64,000 nt of DNA from NCBI GenBank assembly GCA_965240325.2, contig OZ251240.1, positions 1,054,001-1,118,000 on the forward strand. The letters run 5' to 3'. This stretch comes from Rebecca billardiae RCC1528 (taxonomy: Eukaryota > Haptophyta). The notes beneath the pieces are model-generated. The model made no database searches, was not told the origin of the DNA, and saw only the letters and a program-made list of their open reading frames with translations. The position numbers were made by a program, and so were the translations under genes. Of this stretch, positions 8,037 through 16,607 are shown piece by piece (positions within the stretch are counted from its first letter, which is position 1; every line of letters begins with the position of its first letter).

Positions 8037-10608
8037 ATGACATCGGCGCAGCAGAAGGCGGCGATGGAGGAGGCGCTGCGCCGGCGTGGCTCGAGGCGCG
8101 GCCTGCTCCGCACCTCGACCGCCGGCTCGCCCGAGCGCGCGGGGGCCGACTCGACATCTGTACGGCCGGAAGAGCAGCCCGACCTCGGCGGTGAGTACGT
8201 CAACCTGCGCTCGCTGCACTACCGGCTGGCGAACGCGAACGGGCAGAAGGGCTTCTGCCTGTACGTGTGCTACTTCGTTCTGTACGTCGCCATCGTCGCC
8301 TTGCGCTACGACAGCCCCGCGGGCTACTCGAGCGTGTCCTGGCTCCAAGACGCGGTGGACAAAGAATATGACTTCATCGGCGACTGCGACGCGCGCGCCG
8401 CGGCGATGGGCGACGGCATCGACTGCTTCGACCCGTTCGTCGACCGGGGAGACACGGAGGAGCTCGCGGGCTTCCTGGGCGACGACGTGCCGCGGCTGGT
8501 GCACGCGGCCAAGAACTTCTGCCCGTACTGCCAGGTGGCGATCAGCCGTCTCGCGACGGAGCTCGACGGCCTGAGGCAGGCGGATTTCCTCTGCTCGGAC
8601 TTTGGCGTGGTGCCGGCGGCGGAGGGCCTGGTCGCCTCGCCGACGTACACCAACCTCGACTGCGACGCCGTCGACGCGGCGTGGAAGGAGCGCCCGGGCC
8701 TCGAGACGCCGCCGTGCTGCGGCGAGGGCGACCACGTCCGCTCGAGCCTCACGCTGCGCACCAAGCTTTATTTGGGTGAGCGCGCGGAGGTGGCGAAGGG
8801 GGACGGCTCGTTCGACTACGGCAGGCTGAACGACGAGGAGATGAGCGCGCGGGCCGTCGCCGACTACATCAACGCCACGCTCCACATCGGCGGCGGCGGC
8901 ATCGCGCATATCGTCATCCGGCGCGCCGATCATTTCACCGGCGTTGTGTACACCGCGCAGCTGCGAGACAGGCACTGGCTGCCTGGGCTGGTGAAGGCGC
9001 GCACGGCGTACTACTCGCTGCAAATGCGGCACAAGGCGAACGAGCCCCTGCTCGTCTTCGCCGTCCTCTTCTGGATCCTCGCCGTGCTGCACGAGCTGCT
9101 CGACGTCTTCGTCGCGTGGCGCGCGGGCCACTTTGCTGAGCGCGTGCTGAGCGCTCACTTCCTGCTTGTCGAGGTGCCGTCTCTCGTGTTGCCGTGGCTG
9201 ATGGCGGCGGTGCGCGGCGCGCTGCGGCAGGACCAGCACGTCGTCGCCACGTCGATCATCGAGGTGGTCATGTTCGTCCGCGTCTTCACCGACGGCATCG
9301 TCGTGCCGCCCCTCCGCGTGATCGTTAAGACGGTGTGCGCGGCGCGTCCTGCGCGCGCGGATGCGCGCGGATGCGCGCGGATGCGCGCGGATGCGCCGCG
9401 CGCGCGCGCCGCACGCGCGCGCACGCACCGCCGCGTGAGTCACGCTGACGCCGCGCGCCTCGCGCCGCGCTCCCGCCACGCGCGGCGGCGCACAGGTGAC
9501 CAACGCGGTGCGCCAGCTGAGCATGTTCTCACTAGTCGTGCTCGGCACGTGTGCCTTCTTCGCGGTGCTCAACATGCAGATGTTCGGCGTATTCGAGGAG
9601 GACTTCCGAGATTTCGGCACGGCGTTCAGCGCGGTGTTCATGATCATCGTCGAGGGCTCGCCGTTCGAAGGCGATCGGTTCCGGGTGGCGCCCGCGGGCG
9701 CGTACCTGATGCTCTTCGTCGCCAACTTCGCGGTCTTTCTGATGCAGGCTCAGTTCTTCATCGCGATCCTGGTGGGCGCGTTCGACGCGACGCGCGAGTC
9801 GGAGGAGGCGACCGAGAGCGCGCGCCAGCTGCCCGCCGGCTTTGAGGAGCTGCCGCGCGCCGAGCGCACGCCGCAGCGCGCGCAGGCGCGCTCGCTCGCC
9901 GTCTTCTTCGCCACGTACCGCTTCTACGGCGTGTTCACGTGGGAGCTGCTGCCGAGTGTGGACGTGGCCGTACACGCAGCGGAGGAGCGCGTGCAAGCGC
10001 GGTGCGCGGAGCGCGGACTGCCGTACGACCCGAGCTCGCTGATGGTCTCGCGCGCGCAGCTCGAGGCGCTGCTCGGCGCCGAGCCCGCGGCGCACGTGGT
10101 CGGCCTGATGGGCGCGCGCTGCGTCGCGCCGCACAAGGCGGAGCTGACCGTGCTCGTGCCGCCGCCGGTGGCGGAGGAGGATGCAGTCGGCGCAGCTGGC
10201 GGCGGTCCGCACCGCGCGCCCGGCCCGAAAGGCGAGCACGATGGGGCGAGCGATGCCGCCAGCGGCGCAGGCGGCGCATATGCGCACAGCGCGCTGCCCG
10301 CCGTGCACGAGACGGGCGCCGACGATGAATCGCCAGGCAACCCAAGCAGGCGCCGAGCCCGCCTGCGCGATGGCGGCCGGGGCGGCGGCGCGGCGGGCGC
10401 GCGCGCTCCCTTCGACGGCGTCGACCCGGAGGCGGGCGGTGCTGGGGCGTACGCGCCGCCATATGGATATGCTTCCGACCCCGCGACGGGCGAGCCCGTC
10501 GTACGCGCGCGCGTATCATCCAGCCGGCCGCGTGACCGGCGACGAGCGGCCAGTGCTGCGTCACGCGCGGCTCCAGCTGGCGAGGAGCCCTTCATCGAGC
10601 CACGCTAA
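8037..10608 (+). CDS. Polycystin-2-like (TRPP) cation channel
   Basis: Model: exons 8037-9332 and 9496-10608, 802 residues. The 163-nt intron 9333-9495 begins GTGTGC, ends CGCACAG and is phase 0; it contains tandem gcgcggat units. Helix S1 (residues 72-90, CLYVCYFVLYVAIVAL) is followed by a long Cys-containing extracellular loop ending in FTGVVYTAQL, as in the polycystin (TOP) domain. Helices S2 (LLVFAVLFWILAVLHELLDV), S3 (FLLVEVPSLVLPWLM) and S4 (VVATSIIEVVMFVRVF) lie before the intron. Exon 2 gives S5 (MFSLVVLGTCAFFAVLNM), a pore loop FSAVFMIIVEGSPF and S6 (YLMLFVANFAVFLMQAQFF). VEG replaces the LGD filter of animal PKD2. The C-terminal ~250 residues are polar and low-complexity. Expected role: nonselective or Ca2+-permeable channel in membrane or cilium, possibly paired with the polycystin-1-like giant at 23110. 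Confidence 0.85.
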
Positions 10609-10699
10609 GCCGTACTAAGTCTGCTGCCAGCGCAGCAAACGATTCGTTTGAAACTTTGTAGTCAGAATGATGCCGGCCTATATAAGCCTATATGTAATA

Positions 10700-10745
10700 T
10701 TAACGACGTGGTATGCAACGGGCAGGCGTCAGAGTCAGCAAGCTG
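10700..10745. repeat. Short copy of the CGTGGTATGCAACGGGCA repeat
   Basis: TTAACGACGTGGTATGCAAC followed by GGGCAGGCGTCAGAGTCAGCA matches, in opposite orientation, the terminal part of the repeats at 14879-15039 and 19439-19612. It too is next to AT-rich sequence (tatataagcctatatg). It is the third member of a dispersed family. The rest of the 10609-10950 gap shows a C10 run near 10801 and no gene. Confidence 0.65.
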
Positions 10746-10949
10746 TAGCGGCAGATCGAGCAGCAGAGACAAACACCAGGATCAGCGCTCCTCGCCGTCG
10801 TCCCCCCCCCCTCGTAGTCGCCCATCACTCCATCGCCGAGCGGAAGCTCGACGCACCGTCTGGCGTCGACGCGCGCGCGCCACCGCGGTGGTCGCGGTGC
10901 CACGCGTCGTCAGCCGTCGTCTCCGGAAGCAGTCGTCGTACGCAGTGCC

Positions 10950-11435
10950 CCCGCGGGCGCGTGCCCCCGGGCGCACGTGCGCCATGCGCGCGCGGGCGAT
11001 GAGCATCTTGGCCTGGCCACGCAGGCAGCGCATGCCCAGCTCGCGCCGCATGGTGCCGAGCAGCGCGCGCTCGGCGGCGGGGCGCGAGGGCGCGCTGAGG
11101 CGCGCGCGCCACGTGTCCCGCCCCATCTTGGCGATCTTCTTGAGGGTGAGGTCCACCTCCGCGCTCCACTCGCCGAACGCCCCCACGACAATCGGGACGA
11201 TCGCGGGGAAGGTGTCGAGCCGCGCCTCGTATGGGCCCACCTGGCCCTCAAGCGTGCCATAGACCTCGCGGTCGAGGAGCTGCAGCTGCTTGCGCCGCTC
11301 GCGCGGGACGAGTTCCGCGCGGTGGCGCACCGCACCGTTGCGGCCGTCGCTCACCCTGTAGCGCGACGGGCTCAGCGAGATGGTCTTGACCTCGAACAGG
11401 GTACAGTTGCCGTGCACCTCGGCACTCAGGTCCAC
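10950..11435 (-). pseudogene. Retroelement-like ORF fragment
   Basis: An open frame of about 160 meaningful residues with no ATG at its 5' end. It has a basic region (ELVPRERRKQLQLLDREVYG), then GPYEARLDTFPAIVPIVVGA followed by FGEWS, and a C-terminal RCLRGQAKMLIARARMA. A pattern of this kind (VVGAFGE..., then ...ARAQ-like C-terminus) recurs, in my recollection, in repetitive ORFs next to reverse transcriptases in protist genomes. No reverse transcriptase remains here, and the tail dissolves into Arg-rich sequence before a stop at 10782. I infer a degraded transposable-element remnant; a novel gene lacking its first exon is the alternative. Confidence 0.4.
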
Positions 11436-11587
11436 CTATATATGAAGACGATGATAATATATTTTATTCGTCATTTCGTCATATCGTCATCGTAATACGC
11501 TACTAGTCGCGTCATCATCATCATCAGCGGCCTACTCCCACAGCGAGTATGGACGGCAGCATCCTCGTCACAGCAGCATCAGCGGCA

Positions 11588-13449
11588 TCATGAGCATCGT
11601 CCTGAGAGTGAGGGCGTGGCTTGCTCGATGAGCTGCTGTGTGGCATCAGACTCGGCAGAGGGCCACGCGCAGAGGTAGCTGACGCTGTGCTGATGACTGT
11701 CAAACTTCGGCGGCATCGTCTTTCGCGCCAGGCGACCGTTGGCTTTGGCGGCGTGTGACCGCTGTGCGCGCGGCGTGTTGTCGTTGACTGATGACGTCTG
11801 CGTAGACGACCACACAGAGCGCGCGAGCACGCCATCGTGGCCGCTCGTGCACGTGTGCGTGTCCGCGATGTAGTCGCCCTCCTCCCCGCCGGAGTACGAG
11901 CAGCCGCTGCCGATGATTTCCGCTGATGGGCGTCGAACGAGGTCCCGGACGAGCACAAGGCCAGCGTCCAGCTCGTAGTGGTTGCCAATGCCATAGCGCG
12001 CATTCAGAGCGCGCATGCTTCCCACCCTGTGCTGCGCGCCGCCGCTCGCGCCCGGGCTGTCGGCGCGCGAGGTGTTCTTGTGGACCACCGCCGTCGGCCC
12101 CAGCTCACGCAGCAGCTCAGCCGGCGTGACGACCACCCACAGCAGGTCGACAGGCAGATTGACCTGGGCTGCGAGCTCGGCCGGTGGCTTGTATGTGCCC
12201 GAGACGTTCGACCACGCCAGCAGTGCGCCGCCGTCACCGATCAGGAGCTCGCCCGCGAAGAGGACGCGCCCCTCACACGCGAGGTGCGGGTGGCCACATG
12301 CAGTGCCAAACGGCAGCGCGCGCGCAGACACGCGCAGCCGCCGCTCGCCTGGCACGAGGACGAAGGCGTGCGAGCCCGACGTGATGGGCACGTTCGCGCG
12401 GTACGCGCAGTGCATCGCGTCCTGCGGGAGCCGGACGCACGCGGGATCACGCGCGGCCCGCCGCAGCTCGGTGACACGCGGGATGTACTGATTTCCGCGG
12501 AGGGCAAAATAGAAATCGCCCTCTCCGCTGGGCGTCGTGGAGGAGGAGGAAGTTGCGGCCACGGCGTCGCGCCAGGCCGAGGGAGGCGTGGGGCCGGCCG
12601 AGCTGAGCGAGTGTGCCCTGCGTCGCCGTGGCGTGCCCGCAGGCACCCGCACCACCTCTGCAAAGATTGGCATCGCCATCCTGCGGGTCGCAGGCCCAGC
12701 AAGCAGGCGCGTCGGTCGCGTTGGGCTCATCAGAGGTGATGTCTGGGTTGGGATCGCGCGCAGATGGGAGTCGCCCGCCCCAGCAGCACATCGCACGCAC
12801 CCGCCGGCTGGGGCACCCGCGTTGTGGCGCTGGCGCATCGCGTGCACTCACGCGTTGAACCCCGATCGACAGTGGACGTCGGCGGTGGTGAGTGCCGTGC
12901 GCCTGCGCGTCCAGGCTTCGATCGTCTCGTAGCACGCCCGGCCGGCCGGGACCTGCTCGCTCAGCGCCACCGACACGGCGGGCAGGCTGCTTGAGCGCTT
13001 GAGTGACGTGCATGCGACGTCACATCGGGGCTGGGGCGTTGGTGTCGCCTGCGCCGACGCACGCGCAATCTTACGCCGGTGCACCGCACTCTTGATGCCA
13101 ACGAGCGCGAGGGTGATCGAGTCGACGGTCTCGACCTGTGGGTCGAGTCCTGTGGCCCGGGGAGCGATGGCCACGACTCAGCCACATGCGCAGCGTGGTG
13201 CTCCTCCACCCGCCCCATTCACCCCGACCGTCGTGCGCGCGCGGCGCATGCGCATCACGCACCCCTGTGATCGAGCATGCGCGCGTACGCGCTTGCGTGC
13301 TGCGCCGAGATGCCGAGGCGAAGGAGATAGTCCGCGAGCGAGGATGACTTGGTGGCGGTCGAACGCGGCGAGAGCGCCGCGGAGGCGGTCAGCGCGGAGA
13401 AGTCAAAATATGCACGTGCGCGCTCGCCCGACAAGCGGTAGATCGGCAT
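11588..13449 (-). CDS. SAM-domain protein with AGE...NxSGxYxP C-terminal region
   Basis: Three-exon model: 13449-13263, 13149-12852 and 12680-11588, 525 residues. Introns are 113 and 171 nt, both GT-AG (donors GTGCGT and GTGAGT), and their phases 1 and 2 match exactly. Start ATG 13449 gives MPIYRLSGERARAYFDFSAL. Residues 38-92 read as a sterile alpha motif built across intron 1: LADYLLRLGISAQHASAYA, then LDPQVETVDSITLALVGIKS and HRRKI. The last exon encodes a conserved-looking region with FYFALRGNQYIPRVTEL, HPHLACEGRVLFAGELL (about 291-307) and AWSNVSGTYKPP (317-328). The H...AGE...NxSGxYxP signature belongs, to my knowledge, to an uncharacterised family seen in bacteria and protists. The tail is low-complexity. 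No membrane segment. Function unknown; SAM suggests oligomerisation or adaptor use. Confidence 0.65.
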
Positions 13450-14878
13450 GTTTGCTGGGGTTGTGGTGAGGGCGCGACGAAGATCATCACGAACTGACAC
13501 GAAGAAGCATTCGCCCGAGTTCCGCGGAATGTGTGAACGGTAGTACAGGTAAAATGGGTTGTACCCCCGACGCCATTGGACGCACGTATTGGATGATCAA
13601 GTTTCAAGTTATATGGTCGTAGTTCCTCTGGGCCGACTGGGTCTCCAGAGAACTTGGCAAATTGCGACGCTTCGCGCCACTTCGACGAGGTTCGAGTCTT
13701 GATCTCGCAGAGCTGATCTTGTAAATCATGTACTACCCCCATAGTCGTGCAATTGACTCCGCTCGCTGGGTATTGACACTGGCCCAGAAGGGGGGGTCCC
13801 GAATTGGTCCCCCCACCTCGAGCTCGATGGCTGCCGCACGTGCGTGCCCAGCGTGCCTCGCGCGTGTACGTGCATGGTAGGGCGTCCCGACAGCGAGGGC
13901 GGGGTGGCGTAGATGGTCGCATGGGAGGTGTATCCGTGTGTCCGAGACGCCTCGGCGCCTCGGTGGCGTGCCCACACCTCTCCTTGTCGCCGCTTGCCTG
14001 CTGCGTGCTCGGCCAGCCGACGCCGTCTGGAGTGCACGCCTGCACGTGCACGGCCAGTGTCGGGCGGATCGAGCCGTAGTGAGTGTGCTTGCGGGTACTC
14101 CCACCTGATGCGGCTCTCTGCCGCATCAGGTGCGAGCAGAGAGAGGATCAGCTCTCTCTGCGCGGGCCTCCGCCGAACCCAGCGCCAGATGCCATCGTCG
14201 GCGTCGCGAGGTACTGCGCCGATCTGGCGGAGATCCAGCGGCAAGTGGCGGCGATCAAGCAGCCGCAACCGCATCAGATGACGTGCACGAACGGCCTGAT
14301 GGGGAAGCTCGTACCACAAGCCTACCATAAGCCACCCGCTCGCCCTCGAGCCGTCACCCGCGCCGCCCGCGACGCGCGGCGCCATCGTGGAGGTGCGTGC
14401 CCGCCGGCGCGAGCTGCACGACACAACATGCGCACCGACGCGAGCCGCTCGTACCACGTCGTGCCCGACGGGCCGTGCTAAGCGACGGCTGCATGTCTAC
14501 GCCATGCAGTCGGTTGTGCCCTGCGCCGCTCGCCCGCCGCGCCTGGAGACCAGTGGGCCATCCGCGGTGCGCCCGTTGCCGCGCCGTCGTGCCCGAGCGG
14601 CCGTGCGCAGCGACGACTGCATCGACGCGCGCCTCGCCGTGCGCCTCGGCGGGCTGCGGGCAGAAGCGCAGTGGGGGTGTGGTGCCACGCTGTCACGCTG
14701 CGCGGCGCGCGCCTGCGGAGCGCCACCGGATGATACCGTTAGTCAGCGCTGAACGGCCAACTCGTCCCATCGTCGACGGGTCTGCCGGCCCTAACCAGCT
14801 TTTCCGTGGCGTCCTAGACGCGCTGTGTTCGACCAGCCCCACCGGGACAAGGCCGCCAGGCCCCCGCAGTTTGATATC
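13450..14878. other. Gene-free interval with hairpins
   Basis: I find no supportable gene in about 1.4 kb. Several mid-length open frames occur on both strands (for example 13726-14457 minus, 14083-14481 plus) but none shows a domain, hydrophobic pattern or consistent splice model. Base composition is more mixed than in the genes, with AT-rich parts at 13530-13780. The paired hairpins at 14102-14161 stand out. A 20-mer near 14263-14282 (agccgcaaccgcatcagatg) is nearly the reverse complement of the start of the left arm coding end near 952-971. Confidence 0.45.
14102..14161. repeat. Two back-to-back perfect hairpins
   Basis: Hairpin 1: cacctgatgcggc (14102-14114), loop tctct, gccgcatcaggtg (14120-14132), 13 perfect base pairs. 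Hairpin 2: gcagagagag (14136-14145), loop gatcag, ctctctctgc (14152-14161), 10 perfect base pairs. They are three bases apart. No gene ends or starts obviously here. Confidence 0.8.
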
Positions 14879-15036
14879 CAGGCCGAGGCGGTGCTCCATC
14901 CCGGCCCTGCTCCCTCAGAGGGGCAGGGCTGCGGGTGGCGCATTGCCTGACCCGGTTGGAAGGCGCGGACGCATTGGCTATGTGTCTGCTGCACTCTGAC
15001 TGAGGCCTGACGGCTTGCCCGTTGCATACCACGTCG

Positions 15037-15039
<3 letters not shown>
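14879..15039. repeat. Interspersed repeat copy 1
   Basis: About 160 bp closely matching 19439-19612 in the same orientation. It shares caggccgagg, ctccctcagaggggcaggg, aaggcgcggacgcatt, tatgtgtctgctgcactctg and gcccgttgcataccacgtcg. It sits just outside the inner edge of the right duplication arm and runs into a (TA)n tract. After the tract both copies share gttattag. Probably a short non-coding mobile element or satellite monomer. Confidence 0.8.

Positions 15040-15086
<47 letters not shown>
15040..15086. repeat. (TA)n microsatellite
   Basis: About 23 TA units directly following repeat copy 1. In repeat copy 2 (19439-19612) the equivalent place holds (AG)n. Confidence 0.95.
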
Positions 15087-15090
<4 letters not shown>

Positions 15091-15144
15091 TTAGTAGCGC
15101 AGTATACTATAGCTAGGCGCATGCAGCGCCGTCGCGCCGTGATG

Positions 15145-16607
15145 TTATCGCATGACGATGATGCGCTGAGCATCAGCTTCATCACCGCAATGATTCGCAG
15201 ACGCCGAAGGAATCGCCGTTGCAACCAACAAGCCGCCGCTGTTTGTGTGAAGCACGGTGACAGTGGCGGCGTCGTCGCCATTGGTGGGGGCAGAGGCCTC
15301 TGCCTGCTTCCGGGAGAGATCGCCTTCACCATCGACCGCGCGAGCAGTTCTCGGGGCGAAACGTGTGCTTGAGACCGCGAGGAGCGCGCACACGCCAGCC
15401 ACGCTGGCCATCCACGCCGCGCGTGATGTTGCGAGCAGCGTGCGCGCGTGCGCGCGCGTGCGCTCCGACAGGGGATCCTCCCTGCGCGGCGGAATCCTGC
15501 CGCCATCGGCGCCACTCTCGGCGTGCGGCTTGAACGCCGCGGGCGCAGTCGCGCCGCGCCACGCTCTTGCGCCGGCGAGGCCCGCCACGCTCCCGCTCCC
15601 GGCGCCGGCCGCGTGCACAGGGTCCGGCGGCGGTGCAGGCTGAGGCGGCGGCCAGGCGTGCGCACGCGGCGGCGCGGGCGATGGCTCGCGCGGAGGCGGC
15701 GGGGCGGGTGGTGGAGGCGGGGGCGGCGGCGTGGGCGGCATCGCCGCATCTCGCCCGCCGCGCTCGACCCACGCGCTGTCCGCGAAGCGCACGAGCTCGG
15801 CCGCGGGCGTGCCCAGCGAATCAAGCCGGCCGGGTGCGCCGAGCGTGCTCTGCGCTGTCTCCTGGTACCCAAGTGAGTACGTGTCGAGCCCGGCGGGCGC
15901 GGGCGTGCGTCGGCGCACGCCGGACGCGGTGCACAGGTAGCAGTACGCCGGACCCCGCCAGTACGCGAAGTAGCGGCGGCCGTGCCGGAACGCGAGCCGC
16001 GCGCACTCTGCAAGCGCCGGAACGTCTGTCGCGCTCGGCCAGTGGCGGTCCTGGGCGCACGACGCGGCGCGCTCGACGATGCGCGCGCGGCGAAGGGCGC
16101 GCGCGAAGGTGCGGTCGAGCAGCACGGGCGGTGGCGGGCGTGGCGCGGGCGGCGGCGCCGGAGGGCTCGGCGGCTGCGTCTCGCACTCGCCGCCGCGCAG
16201 GTGGATGTCGCAGCAGTCCCACCGCGGCAGGCTCCAGTTCGTGTAGCACCATGCGCACGCGTAGCCGACGGAGCGGCAGTAGTTGTGGTCGCCGAGGCCG
16301 TAGTCTGGCCGCGCTTCGGGCGTCTCGGCGTGCTTGTGCGGGTGCTGCACGGTCCACTTCTGGCATGGCGCGCCCGTCCAGCTGCGCGAGCGCGCGCCGA
16401 TGGCGCCAGGGGTGCGCCCGCACTCAGCAGGACTGAGAAGACAGGGTGGAGGCGCGCGTGCGAGCGCGTGGCGTGCGCGTACGTGTGGCTGATATGTCCA
16501 CGGTAGTCGCTGCCGAACACGTCGCGGTGGCACTCGACGCTCACGCCACGCGCGCGAGTCGCGAGAAGTAGCGCGGCGAGCGCCGCGATTCGGGCCATGG
16601 CCGCCAT
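15145..16607 (-). CDS. Kringle-domain type I membrane protein, right copy
   Basis: Mirror of the gene at 3584-4953. Model: exons 16607-16483 and 16432-15145, 470 residues, with the same 50-nt intron (16433-16482) inside the kringle. Signal peptide, kringle with PCQKW / HNYCR / WCYT / WDCCDI, linker, Cys module with YCYLCT, Pro-rich stretch and membrane helix are all retained. Differences from the left copy: Gly to Ser and Thr to Ser in or next to the membrane helix, and loss of the 6-nt TGAAAC stop-containing insertion. The frame therefore continues 31 codons into SGGLLVATAIPSASANHCGD and on to a TAA just inside the arm boundary. This copy thus has a longer, Cys-containing C-terminal tail. 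Which end is ancestral is unknown. Confidence 0.75.

Noticed and set aside
13726-14457. A 243-residue minus-strand frame and the overlapping plus-strand frame 14083-14481
   Set aside because: No recognisable features, and both run through the tandem hairpins. A chance open frame in GC-rich DNA is more likely.
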